NCBI GenBank assembly: GCA_965230625.1
Contig: CBDDLL010000002.1
Location: forward strand, 1,612,001 to 1,676,000
Length of the DNA stretch: 64,000 nucleotides
DNA from: Saccharicrinis sp965230625
GTDB taxonomy: Bacteria; Bacteroidota; Bacteroidia; Bacteroidales; Marinilabiliaceae
Direction of reading: 5' to 3'
The translations under genes and the position numbers were made by a program. This document shows positions 47,511 through 55,809 of the stretch, piece after piece; the first letter of the stretch is position 1; the number at the start of each line of letters is the position of its first letter. The notes under the pieces were generated by a model. The model did not search any database. It had not been told where the DNA came from and worked only from the letters and a program-made list of their open reading frames with translations.

Positions 47511-48056
47511 TTAGTGAGGTTTTAAATCAATATTTACTGTCACTTCAATTTCTTTCGCAATGTTATTACGAACCGCTTTAGGGATTTTTATATTATAATC
47601 CTCCGGTTTAACAATAAATTTAGCTTGACCAATTATATTACCCTTATTAACCATTAAAGTCGCTGGTGCATTAATTTGATTGGTCACTCCATGTATGGTT
47701 AATTCCCCATTTATCTTAACACTTTTACTCCCTGTATCTTTGGTCATAGAAGGTTCAAAATCAACAATTGTACCTTTAAATGTTGATTTAGGAAAATCAT
47801 CCGATTCCATATAATTCTCATTAAAATGCTCTTGCATTAATGCTTTTTTAAACTCGAACGATTGTATTAACAAAGCAAAAGTGAGAGAACCATCGGTTGT
47901 ATTTAAAACAGCAGCTACCTGATTATTTTTAGCTTTTATATCTTCTAAAGGAGCATGGGAATAAAAGCTAATAGTACCAGATTTAGTGATAAACTTTTGC
48001 TGTGCCTGTAAAAATGTAAAAGGCAGCAGCATCATTAGAATAAATTTTTTTTTCAT
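47511..48056 (-). CDS. YceI family periplasmic protein
   Basis: A 181-residue protein with signal peptide (FILMMLLPFTFLQAQ) and a lipocalin-like barrel of the YceI family: KSGTISFYSHAPLEDIKAKN near the start, MQEHFNENYMESDDFPKSTF, and GELTIHGVTNQINAPATL. YceI proteins bind polyisoprenoid or other lipids in a hydrophobic channel. Context with cytochromes suggests binding of an isoprenoid electron carrier, which is inference. Third gene in the operon, 8 bases after the DUF5777 gene. Confidence 0.9.
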   Translation of the reverse strand: MKKKFILMMLLPFTFLQAQQKFITKSGTISFYSHAPLEDIKAKNNQVAAVLNTTDGSLTFALLIQSFEFKKALMQEHFNENYMESDDFPKSTFKGTIVDFEPSMTKDTGSKSVKINGELTIHGVTNQINAPATLMVNKGNIIGQAKFIVKPEDYNIKIPKAVRNNIAKEIEVTVNIDLKPH

Positions 48057-48064
48057 GGTAAAGT

Positions 48065-48928
48065 TTATTTGTGAAGATTAAACGTTCTGGAAATATTGAA
48101 GCCTAAGTGGATATCACCTTTAAAGAAATCACCAGTTGTTTCTGAGATAAAACCTATTTCCCTCATTGGTAAACTATTGGTAAGCATTATCTGAAAAACA
48201 TGTCCTCCAGTCTCTAAATCTATGCCTAACGAAATGGGGTGATAGTATTCAATATTCTCTGGTACTGTTCCAAAATCTGTAAAAAAAGCCTCGGCATTAA
48301 CACTTAATCTTTTAGTTAATTTGTATCGTACTCCTACTCCCAACGAAAGCAGTGTATTATCCATTTCCGCTTCTGGAACTAAATTTTTATGTACAACGGA
48401 TGGAGAAACCTGTACACTAAATTGTTTTGAGAATTTTCTGGCAATTAATAACTGATGAACATATCCTACTCTATGCTTAAGTTTGTAATCTTTCAGTTCA
48501 TTTTTAAGTGTTACTATTTCGGAAGTTGCTACATACGATATAAAAACAGGTATACCTTGTTGTTGCTTTAAAATAGCAGCCTTAATATAACCATCATAAG
48601 TTTTTCTATAGCTACTTCTTCCAACACCAATTGTCAGATAATCTAAAGGACTATATTCTAAACTAAAATGTATAGTTGCTTGATCTAATCCCCAAAGCTC
48701 ATACGAACCAGTGTTAAGCTTTCCAAACCTATGAGATATTCTAAAATCTAACTCTCCTTTAGCTGGTTGTTCAATAGAATGACCGTTAATTACTCGTGTA
48801 GTTTTAAATGTACTACTAACAATGGAGCTTTCCTTTTCCAATAAATCACCTATCAGATCGTCATCGCTTTGAGAATAAATTGACACAGGTACAATTAATG
48901 CAATTGCTATTATAAGTAAGTTCTTCAT
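48065..48928 (-). CDS. DUF5777 family outer-membrane beta-barrel protein
   Basis: A 287-residue protein with signal peptide (LLIIAIALIVPVSIYSQ). It has alternating strands such as GELDFRISHRFGKLNTGSYEL, YLTIGVGRSSYRKTYDGYIK and the closing GDIHLGFNISRTFNL, matching the DUF5777 barrel family. It is expected in the outer membrane. It is second in the operon, 33 bases after the small cytochrome c gene; its function has not been described to my knowledge. Confidence 0.83.
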   Translation of the reverse strand: MKNLLIIAIALIVPVSIYSQSDDDLIGDLLEKESSIVSSTFKTTRVINGHSIEQPAKGELDFRISHRFGKLNTGSYELWGLDQATIHFSLEYSPLDYLTIGVGRSSYRKTYDGYIKAAILKQQQGIPVFISYVATSEIVTLKNELKDYKLKHRVGYVHQLLIARKFSKQFSVQVSPSVVHKNLVPEAEMDNTLLSLGVGVRYKLTKRLSVNAEAFFTDFGTVPENIEYYHPISLGIDLETGGHVFQIMLTNSLPMREIGFISETTGDFFKGDIHLGFNISRTFNLHK

Positions 48929-48961
48929 TTTCTATGTTTTTGAGATATATTAAGTACATGA

Positions 48962-49318
48962 TTAGTTATCAAGAGCTCCATCGTTTATCCATGCATCAAT
49001 CTTTGCAATGGTACAATCGTCTAATTTTCCACCCAGAGGCATAGGACTAAAACCAGGTAAATGTTTTATTGAGCCTATTAACGATCCATTATCTACATTG
49101 CTTTTAATACTGGTATAAGTGTCAAGTGCAACACCTCCCGATGCATTACCTGCCGAATGGCAGCTTTTACAATTTCTATCAATAATGGGTTTAACTGTAG
49201 CAGAGAATGTTACATTTTCAGTATCACATTCAGCATTATAAAATTCTTCTTGATTATCACTTGAGCAAGAGGATAGGCCGACTAAAAATGCAATTAAGAC
49301 TAAGAGTAAATGCTTCAT
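48962..49318 (-). CDS. Small c-type cytochrome lipoprotein
   Basis: A 118-residue lipoprotein with lipobox LVGLSSCSS and a single haem site CKSCH in PIIDRNCKSCHSAGNASGGV; a distal methionine in GFSPMPLGGKL is a likely axial ligand, as in cytochrome domains of the planctomycete/Bacteroidota type. The frame extends to an ATG at 49360, but the ATG at 49318 starts directly at a normal signal peptide (MKHLLLVLIAFL) and is preferred. First gene of the five-gene operon. Confidence 0.84.
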   Translation of the reverse strand: MKHLLLVLIAFLVGLSSCSSDNQEEFYNAECDTENVTFSATVKPIIDRNCKSCHSAGNASGGVALDTYTSIKSNVDNGSLIGSIKHLPGFSPMPLGGKLDDCTIAKIDAWINDGALDN

Positions 49319-49529
49319 ATTTATTGAGTTTAGTTGAATTTTACCCAATAGTCGAAGCATTATATATTCCTTACACGTTATTAGGAGAAAATGATATTTA
49401 TATCCCTTAAGAATAATGGGTAATAATTATTTTAATGGTTAAATAATTGAACTAACACCCATGTTTTAAGAAAATTTTGCGATTTTTGTCGATCTAAGAT
49501 TTTAAGAAAACATTTTAAACCCATATAAC

Positions 49530-50519
49530 ATGCAAACGGTAGTAAGCGGAATTCGACCAACCGGAAACTTACACTTAGGAAATTATTTTGGAGCCGTAAA
49601 AAACTTTTTACGTATGCAAGATGAATATAATTGCTATTTTTTTATAGCTGATTATCACTCATTAACTACGCATCCAACCCCAGATAATTTACACAGCAAT
49701 GTACGTCAGGTTCTTGCTGAATATTTAGCTTGTGGTTTAGATCCGGAAAAAGCAACTATTTATATCCAAAGTGATGTTCCTGCTGTTGCAGAATTAAGTT
49801 TGCTTATGAGCATGAATGCATATTTGGGTGAGTTAGAACGTACTACTTCTTTTAAAGACAAAGCCCGTAAACAACCCGAAAATGTAAATGCAGGATTGCT
49901 AACATATCCTGTTTTAATGGCATCTGATATTCTTATACATAAAGCTGATAAAGTACCTGTTGGTAAAGATCAAGAGCAAAACCTCGAAATGACAAGAAAA
50001 TTTGCTAACCGATTTAACCATATGTACAAACAAGAATATTTTAAAATTCCTCAATCTTTTAATTTTGGCGAAGCTTTAGTTAAAATTCCTGGATTAGACG
50101 GATCAGGTAAAATGGGTAAATCAGAAGGAAATGGAATTTACTTAGCTGATGAGCCTAAAGCTCTACAAAAAAAGGTAATGCGAGCAGTAACCGATAGTGG
50201 TCCAACAGAACCAAACTCCCCGGTTTCTGAACCTATTCAAAACTTATTTACTTTAATGGAAGTTGTTTCCACGCAAGATACTTTGCAGTTTTTTAAAGAT
50301 AAATATGCAAGTTGCGAGATTAGATATGGAGATTTAAAAAAGCAATTAGCCGAAGATATTATCAACTTTACAACTCCAATTAGAGAAAAAATTGAAGCCA
50401 TTAAAGAAGATAAAAGCTACTTAAGCAAGGTTGTTAGCATGGGTAGAGAAAAAGCACAAGCCAGTGCTGAAAAAACTGTTAAAGAGGTTAGAGAGATAAT
50501 TGGCTTTAAAAGGTTTTAA
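49530..50519 (+). CDS. trpS: Tryptophanyl-tRNA synthetase
   Basis: A 329-residue class-I synthetase that charges tRNA-Trp. The ATP signatures are GIRPTGNLHLGNYFGA (HIGH-type) and GSGKMGKSEGNGI (KMSKS-type), with PVLMASDILIHKADKVPVG between. Length is standard. Single gene with its own terminator, and divergent from the cytochrome operon. Confidence 0.97.
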   Translation: MQTVVSGIRPTGNLHLGNYFGAVKNFLRMQDEYNCYFFIADYHSLTTHPTPDNLHSNVRQVLAEYLACGLDPEKATIYIQSDVPAVAELSLLMSMNAYLGELERTTSFKDKARKQPENVNAGLLTYPVLMASDILIHKADKVPVGKDQEQNLEMTRKFANRFNHMYKQEYFKIPQSFNFGEALVKIPGLDGSGKMGKSEGNGIYLADEPKALQKKVMRAVTDSGPTEPNSPVSEPIQNLFTLMEVVSTQDTLQFFKDKYASCEIRYGDLKKQLAEDIINFTTPIREKIEAIKEDKSYLSKVVSMGREKAQASAEKTVKEVREIIGFKRF

Positions 50520-50542
50520 ACTAAAATATTTTAAAATATAGG

Positions 50543-50573
50543 GCATTTGCAATAATTGCAAATGCTTTTTTTT
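50543..50573 (+). terminator. Terminator after trpS
   Basis: Perfect 10-bp arms GCATTTGCAA (50543-50552) and TTGCAAATGC (50556-50565) followed by eight T residues. Confidence 0.85.
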
Positions 50574-50636
50574 GCATTAATCCTTAATTGCAGCCTTTGT
50601 ATAAATCCTCATTACCAACACATTAGACCCTTCAAT

Positions 50637-50780
50637 AAACTCAATAATTTCAAAGTCTGTGATAAGAAAGTTCCAAAGTAAAGACTTGTGAAGCCAGAAA
50701 AAACACTTCGATAATTGCCAGATGATAATGTATTAATGAGTAATTTTCTGGTAAGCGCAACGCAGTATTTCGCGTTTTTT
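50637..50780 (+). repeat. Dispersed palindromic repeat, copy A
   Basis: Shares with copy B (54833-54973) the blocks AAACTCAATAAT, AAGTCT-TGATAAGAAAG, GAAGCCAGAAAAAAC, AATGAGTA, TTTTCTGG, AACGCAG and GCGTTTT, in the same order and orientation. GCCAGAAAA and TTTTCTGG lie on opposite sides of a central loop, so the element folds on itself. The region 50781-51060 between it and the next promoter shows nothing else. Confidence 0.7.
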
Positions 50781-51077
50781 AATATCAATTAATAAGGTAA
50801 GTTCAAAACACTACTCTCTTTTTTGCTTATGAAGCAATTTATATTTGCCGCATATGAGTAACAAAATTTTATGTTTTTACTTGTTTTTGTTTATGAGATG
50901 TAGCTTGTAAAGACTATTTAGCAATCTTAAAAAAGTACTATTTCAATTAGGTTTAATATCTTTTCAAGAAGACAAATAATACTACCCACACATCCAACAG
51001 ATGCAATCCACTAACACACAATTACATATTATTATTTTAACATTTTTTAACTCGTCTGCATTTAAAAAATATAGTAG

Positions 51078-51090
51078 TATGCATTGCATA
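51078..51090. promoter_or_regulatory. Palindromic operator candidate (PadR site)
   Basis: Perfect inverted repeat TATGCA-T-TGCATA. It covers the TTG of the -33 element, so a bound protein would block the promoter. The PadR repressor encoded downstream in the same operon is the natural candidate. Confidence 0.5.
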
Positions 51091-51115
51091 GTACCTATTA
51101 AAAGACATATATTTG
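51084..51115 (+). promoter_or_regulatory. Promoter of the PadR-PspC operon
   Basis: TTG (51084-51086), a 21-base spacer and TATATTTG (51108-51115), a full match to the Bacteroidota -7 box. The transcript would start near 51122, about 30 bases before the small first gene. Confidence 0.65.
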
Positions 51116-51152
51116 TAATACCAATTTCAATGTTTAAAAAGGTATTTTACAA

Positions 51153-51368
51153 ATGCAAAAGCTCAATAACAAAATATTAATGATTTTATCGGCTTTAACT
51201 TTAGTATTAATGCTGATTGCTATAGCACCAACTGCAGGAAGACATTGTAATAATGATGTAGATTTTATTATTGATGAGATTGAAAATGCTGGGGCTCAAA
51301 TCGAATTTAATAATTGCAGTACTTCTATTGCGGTATCTTTTGGCAGGGAAATATCAATTAGAATATAA
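51153..51368 (+). CDS. Small membrane or exported protein (71 residues), unknown
   Basis: An N-terminal hydrophobic segment (ILMILSALTLVLMLIAIAP) is followed by a short polar domain with two cysteines (RHCNNDVDF, EFNNCST), which could form a disulfide outside the membrane. The gene sits directly behind the operon promoter and 51 bases ahead of padR, which argues that it is real. No family is recognised; AAAAAGG lies upstream of the start. Confidence 0.6.
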   Translation: MQKLNNKILMILSALTLVLMLIAIAPTAGRHCNNDVDFIIDEIENAGAQIEFNNCSTSIAVSFGREISIRI

Positions 51369-51405
51369 AATTAAATTTCAAGATATTAGTTAAGCTTGAT
51401 TAGAC

Positions 51406-51412
51406 AGGAGGG
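51406..51412 (+). promoter_or_regulatory. Strong Shine-Dalgarno site of padR
   Basis: AGGAGGG, 7 bases before the padR ATG at 51420. Full Shine-Dalgarno sequences are rare ahead of genes in this phylum and in this window, so padR is probably translated efficiently. Confidence 0.6.
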
Positions 51413-51419
51413 TTAAGTT

Positions 51420-51749
51420 ATGAAGGTAGAAAATACAAAAGCACAAATGAGAAAGGGAGTCTTGGAGTATTGTATACTCGCAATACTTTCAAGCAGCGAT
51501 AAATACGCATCTGATATAATCAACGAGTTGAAAAACGCAAAAATGATTGTTGTAGAAGGTACTTTATATCCGTTGCTAACAAGACTCAAAAATGCTGAAT
51601 TACTTGCATATAGATGGGAGGAATCAACACAAGGTCCTCCTCGAAAGTATTATGAGCTGACCGAAAAAGGTAGAGATTTTTTGAAAGAATTAGATACATC
51701 ATGGAAAGAATTAGTTGATGCTGTTGCATTTATTAATAACAATAAGTAA
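51420..51749 (+). CDS. PadR family transcriptional regulator
   Basis: A 109-residue winged-helix repressor. PadR signatures: QMRKGVLEYCILAILSS at the N-terminus, VVEGTLYPLLTRLKNAELL in the recognition helix and wing, and GPPRKYYELTEKGRDFLKE. PadR proteins of this short type usually respond to membrane or cell-wall stress compounds. In Bacteroidota and Firmicutes they commonly precede PspC genes, as here (12 bases). It is likely autoregulated through the 51078-51090 palindrome. Confidence 0.92.
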   Translation: MKVENTKAQMRKGVLEYCILAILSSSDKYASDIINELKNAKMIVVEGTLYPLLTRLKNAELLAYRWEESTQGPPRKYYELTEKGRDFLKELDTSWKELVDAVAFINNNK

Positions 51750-51761
51750 ACAGGAACACAA

Positions 51762-52724
51762 ATGAAAAAGACGGTAAATATAAATTTAAGCGGCAGAGTG
51801 TTTTATATTGATGATGATGCATTTGCTCGTTTAAGACAATACTTGGACAAACTTGAAAAGTATTTTAAAAATAAAGAAGAAGGCCAAGAAATTATTAATG
51901 ATATCGAAAGCCGAATTGCAGAATTATTAGGAGAGTATATCTCTAATAAATCAGGAGTAATTACCTTGAACATGGTGGAAGATGTAATTGGCAAAATGGG
52001 TCAACCCGAAGACTTTGAAGATGAAGAGTCTGAAACTACCAATTCTCAAAGCAGTTATGCAAATACATTTAATAAAACCAGAAAAAGGCTCTATCGCGAT
52101 GTGGACAACAGGGTACTTGGTGGTGTATGTAGTGGTATTGCAGCATATTTAAATACTGATCCTGTATTTATCAGAATAGCATTTGCTATTTTTCTCATTC
52201 TTAGTTTTGGAACCAGCATTCCTATATATATAATTTTATGGATTGTAATTCCTGCTGCTATTACCACTGCACAAAAGCTAGAGATGAGGGGCGAAAATGT
52301 AACTATCAATAATATTGAAAAAGCTATCCGTAATGAATATGAAGATGTAAAAAAACAATTTAGCAAAGTAAAAGAATCGAATGCCTATAAAAAAGGAGAA
52401 AGCTGGTGGAATAAATTTTCTAAGAGTGATAAAACTGTAATTACTATAGTGGCCATAATCGGAGCAATCATCCTGTTCGGAAACCTAATTAATTTTGATA
52501 TGTTCCATCCTAATTTTATTCATCATGTTAATTTTCCATTCGGACATATTCAAATGTTTCATTTTCCTGGAATTGTTGTATTTGCATTTATTCTGCTGTT
52601 TATAGGATTAATCTTTAAATCTCTATTTAAAATTATAGTTTACATCATTGCCTTTATGCTTCTGGCTGTTGTTGGAATTAAGGTTATTAGTTTTCTATTA
52701 GGAAGCGTATTTATGTTTTGCTAA
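51762..52724 (+). CDS. PspC domain membrane protein, first copy
   Basis: A 320-residue protein. Residues 1-~95 are a helical N-terminal domain (VNINLSGRVFYIDDDAFARL, IINDIESRIAELLGEYI); residues ~107-170 are the PspC domain (KRLYRDVDNRVLGGVCSGIA plus a membrane helix ending in ILWIVIPAA). At least three more hydrophobic segments follow. PspC proteins anchor the envelope stress response; in this phylum the sensing partner is unknown. It is paralogous to the next gene, from which it is separated by 55 bases. Confidence 0.9.
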   Translation: MKKTVNINLSGRVFYIDDDAFARLRQYLDKLEKYFKNKEEGQEIINDIESRIAELLGEYISNKSGVITLNMVEDVIGKMGQPEDFEDEESETTNSQSSYANTFNKTRKRLYRDVDNRVLGGVCSGIAAYLNTDPVFIRIAFAIFLILSFGTSIPIYIILWIVIPAAITTAQKLEMRGENVTINNIEKAIRNEYEDVKKQFSKVKESNAYKKGESWWNKFSKSDKTVITIVAIIGAIILFGNLINFDMFHPNFIHHVNFPFGHIQMFHFPGIVVFAFILLFIGLIFKSLFKIIVYIIAFMLLAVVGIKVISFLLGSVFMFC

Positions 52725-52779
52725 ATCGTTAAAATCAAGAAAAATTAAGTAACTCCAAATTATTTAATAAGCAACAATT

Positions 52780-54255
52780 ATGAAAAAAACATTATATATT
52801 AATTTAAACGGATTTGCATTTCATATTGATGAAGATGCTTACGAAAAGTTGCATCAATATCTACAAAAAATAGAACGTAGTTTTTCAAACCAAGAAGAGG
52901 CTAAAGAAATAGTTGAAGATATTGAAGCACGAATTGCTGAACTTTTTAATAATAAAAAGAAATCTGCAGATGAAGTAATAACCCTAAGCGAAGTAGAAGA
53001 AGTAATCACAACTATGGGTGAACCGCAGGATATTGCAAGTGATGAAGACGAGAAAGACTCCTCAAAAAACTATTACACATATTCAAAAGCAACTTATGGC
53101 AAAAGATTATATCGAGATCCTGACAATCGTGTTTTAGGTGGAGTTTGTTCCGGTTTGGGAGCTTACTTCAATGTAGATCCATTAGTTTTTAAAATTATTT
53201 TCTTAGTAACATTCTTCATTTACTTTGTGTCGTTACCTGTTTATTTAATACTCTGGATTGTTATGCCCAAAGCTTTAACAATTACACAAAAGCTTGAAAT
53301 GAAAGGTCCTGTTGGTTATGAAAATTGGGAACAAAACATAAAAAACGAATATAAAGAAGTCTCTGAAAAGTTTAAAAATTCAAAAACTTACCAAAACTTT
53401 TCAGGCTCGTTTTCTAAAGGATCTGATGTTATGAGTGATGTTTTACAAACCGTAGTTAAAATTATGGCAACCATAATTGGAGTTATATTAATGGTTACAA
53501 CATTGGCTACCTTAGTTTCACTAATACTAGCATTTACTTTTGGCATAACTTTCTTTGATTTTTCTGGTGTAGGTAGTTATTATTCATCTATACCAAGTTA
53601 CTTTATGTCGAGTACCGATATGATTTTAGCAACAGTAGGAATTATTGTTGTAACCTGTATTCCAATTCTTTTACTGTTTTATTTAGGATTTAAAATGGTA
53701 TTTCGATTTAAATCTGGTAATGGATTTGTTGGGTGGTCATCTCTTATTCTATGGATTGCAGGATTAGTGCTACTGGTTTATGTTTCGGCCAGAGTTGCAA
53801 GAGAATTTTCGGTAACCGAGGATGTATATAAAAAAGAAACATTAGAGTTACCTAAAAATAATACAATTTACATAAAACCTAACTTATCAACTTACGCACC
53901 TGAATATAAAGACCATTTATTTGACGTAAATAGATTAGATGTATACCTTGCTGATGAAGAAATATATATTCAAGGTAAACCTAAAATTGAATTGATTAGT
54001 GGTAATGATTTTGCCGTTGAAATTAAAAAATCAGCTAAGGGAAAATCAATTAAGCAGGCAACTCAAAACTGTAATGATATAGAATTCTTTTGGATGATTA
54101 ACGATTCTATACTTACTATAGATAAAGCATTTACATTAAGAGACGAATGCAAAATACGAGATCAAAAATTACGCATGATAATTACTGTACCTGAAAATAT
54201 AAATGTTGAAATTGATGACGAATTAGATTGGGTGATATCTAATAAATTAAATTAA
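52780..54255 (+). CDS. PspC domain membrane protein, second copy with C-terminal extension
   Basis: A 491-residue paralogue of the preceding protein: same N-terminal domain (LYINLNGFAFHIDEDAYEKL, IVEDIEARIAELF) and PspC domain (KRLYRDPDNRVLGGVCSGLG). After several membrane segments (~220-350) it has a ~130-residue extracytoplasmic tail (LELPKNNTIYIKPNLSTYAP ... LRMIITVPENINVEI) that resembles the beta-helical adhesin-like tails of the DUF2807 type. The tail is absent from copy one. The pair probably arose by tandem duplication followed by divergence. Confidence 0.9.
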   Translation: MKKTLYINLNGFAFHIDEDAYEKLHQYLQKIERSFSNQEEAKEIVEDIEARIAELFNNKKKSADEVITLSEVEEVITTMGEPQDIASDEDEKDSSKNYYTYSKATYGKRLYRDPDNRVLGGVCSGLGAYFNVDPLVFKIIFLVTFFIYFVSLPVYLILWIVMPKALTITQKLEMKGPVGYENWEQNIKNEYKEVSEKFKNSKTYQNFSGSFSKGSDVMSDVLQTVVKIMATIIGVILMVTTLATLVSLILAFTFGITFFDFSGVGSYYSSIPSYFMSSTDMILATVGIIVVTCIPILLLFYLGFKMVFRFKSGNGFVGWSSLILWIAGLVLLVYVSARVAREFSVTEDVYKKETLELPKNNTIYIKPNLSTYAPEYKDHLFDVNRLDVYLADEEIYIQGKPKIELISGNDFAVEIKKSAKGKSIKQATQNCNDIEFFWMINDSILTIDKAFTLRDECKIRDQKLRMIITVPENINVEIDDELDWVISNKLN

Positions 54256-54326
54256 TAACTTACCTTCTATTGTTATCAAATTAACATGTAATCATAATCT
54301 AATATTATTACTTAAAACTTAAACCA

Positions 54327-54821
54327 ATGAAAAACTCAATTAAATTTTCGCTTATACTATTATTAGTTGGTATTAATACACTATCCATATTTAGTCAACA
54401 AAATATTGCAGATAGAATGTTTGACGATTTTAGGGATATGGATGAAGTAACATATTTATCCTTCTCTAAAAATCTTATAGACTTTGTTGATATTGATGTT
54501 GATTGTGATGAAGATGGAGAAGAGCATAAAGTAACAGGTGATTTGAAGGAAGTAAAATTAGTTTTATTTAAACCTGATGATAACACAAATATCAACTTTA
54601 AAGATAAAATATATAAGTATCTGAATAAAGGAAACTATAAAATGGTGGAGGACGACGATGATGATGATTCTGAAGTGTGGATACACCGTAAAGGTAAAAA
54701 GGTATATGAATGTCATGTTATTTTTCAAGGAAACAAAAATGGTGTACTCCTCTCCTTTTTTGGAGACTTCAAAATTGATGATGTGGATAAATTCAAAGAA
54801 AAAATTAATGACTATAAATAG
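54327..54821 (+). CDS. DUF4252-like exported protein
   Basis: A 164-residue protein with signal peptide (FSLILLLVGINTLSIFSQ). The body matches the layout of DUF4252 proteins (short helix FDDFRDMDEVTYLSFSKNL, then beta strands YKMVEDDDDDDSEVWIHR and a closing VDKFKEKI helix). An acidic run lies mid-protein. It is the last gene of the PadR-PspC operon, 71 bases after the second pspC gene. Confidence 0.75.
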   Translation: MKNSIKFSLILLLVGINTLSIFSQQNIADRMFDDFRDMDEVTYLSFSKNLIDFVDIDVDCDEDGEEHKVTGDLKEVKLVLFKPDDNTNINFKDKIYKYLNKGNYKMVEDDDDDDSEVWIHRKGKKVYECHVIFQGNKNGVLLSFFGDFKIDDVDKFKEKINDYK

Positions 54822-54832
54822 TGTCTACAAGA

Positions 54833-54973
54833 AAACTCAATAATCTTAAAGTCTTTGATAAGAAAGCTTCAAAGACAAGGCTTGCGAAGCCAGAAAAAAC
54901 GGAGTTTAACTTGTGTAAATGAGTATTTTTCTGGCAAGTGTAACGCAGCATTTGGCGTTTTCTTGCAAAGACT
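54833..54973 (+). repeat. Dispersed palindromic repeat, copy B
   Basis: Same orientation and block order as copy A (50637-50780). In this copy the outer arms also pair: AGTCTTTG (54850-54857) with CAAAGACT (54966-54973), and GCCAGAAAA with TTTTCTGGC, so ~124 bases form an imperfect palindrome. It follows the DUF4252 gene and may end its transcript. Confidence 0.7.
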
Positions 54974-55103
54974 AAATAACAGATAACTGGTTTTCTAAGT
55001 TTACCACATAAATAACCAAACTCTTAGTTTCAGATGAAACAATTAAAAACTCAGTATCTTTGAATCTTCGTGTTCATCACTTTTGATACTAATTTTTAAA
55101 TAC

Positions 55104-55559
55104 ATGAAGAAAAAGATCATTTTTTTGATTATCCTATGTGCCATAATTTTTATTTACTCATTTAAAGGACTTACATATACTATCGAAACCATTATATGTA
55201 TACCTCAGCCTAATACAGAAAAACGAACAGAAAAAGTATATAGGAATTATGGTTACAATTTTGGATTTCATTTTGATTTTAAAAACAAAGAAACTGCACC
55301 ATTAATATACAAAGATGCTGACTCCATATTTCGAATTAAACAAGAAAATAAACATGTTTTAGATCTTTGGATTTATAATAGAATTAAAAAGGAACTTGTA
55401 CTTATTAAGGATAACAAAGAAGTCAATATCAAAGTAATAATTAATTCAAACTCTCATTCTTGGGGCATAGGAAAAAAAGCAATAAGAAAAGATATTATTA
55501 ACAATGAATTAAATAACATTTTAAAGAAAGTTTTTGAAGATCAGGAAAATTGCCTTTAG
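55104..55559 (+). CDS. Small membrane-anchored protein, unknown function
   Basis: A 151-residue protein beginning at ATG 55104 (MKKKIIFLIILCAIIFIYS); a TTG 21 bases upstream is also in frame but less likely. The N-terminal hydrophobic segment is a signal or anchor; the rest (KETAPLIYKDADSIFRIKQE, VLDLWIYNRIKKELVLIKDN) is a soluble alpha/beta domain I do not recognise. It sits between the palindromic repeat and a MITE-like element, in an accessory-looking stretch. Confidence 0.6.
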   Translation: MKKKIIFLIILCAIIFIYSFKGLTYTIETIICIPQPNTEKRTEKVYRNYGYNFGFHFDFKNKETAPLIYKDADSIFRIKQENKHVLDLWIYNRIKKELVLIKDNKEVNIKVIINSNSHSWGIGKKAIRKDIINNELNNILKKVFEDQENCL

Positions 55560-55568
55560 CTAATTTAA

Positions 55569-55807
55569 CCCGGATTATGTATTAGAACTTCGTTATGAAT
55601 ATTGAAAGTACAATTATTGCGATAAGTGAATGCAGTGCCAAGTTTTACTTGGGCAATGCTGACCGAAGCAATAATCAGAAACTAATAAAACAAGGATTTA
55701 CTGAAACGAGGCACAGCACCGTTCTGGTGAGTTGAAGTGAAGAAACGAAGTGTCTTGTTTTGAAGTAATTTCAATGTGTAATAGATTTTCTAATGCATAT
55801 TGCGGGT
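55569..55807. mobile_element. MITE-like element (~238 bp) with terminal inverted repeats
   Basis: Left end CCCGGATTATGTATTAGAA (55569-55587); right end 55788-55806 reads as CCCGCAATATGCATTAGAA on the other strand: 16 of 19 positions match. TTAA flanks both sides (55565-55568 and 55808-55811), consistent with a target duplication. Inside are hairpins such as TGCCAAGT/ACTTGGGCA and AAAACAAG/CTTGTTTT but no coding frame. It would need a transposase supplied elsewhere. Confidence 0.55.
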
Positions 55808-55809
55808 TT

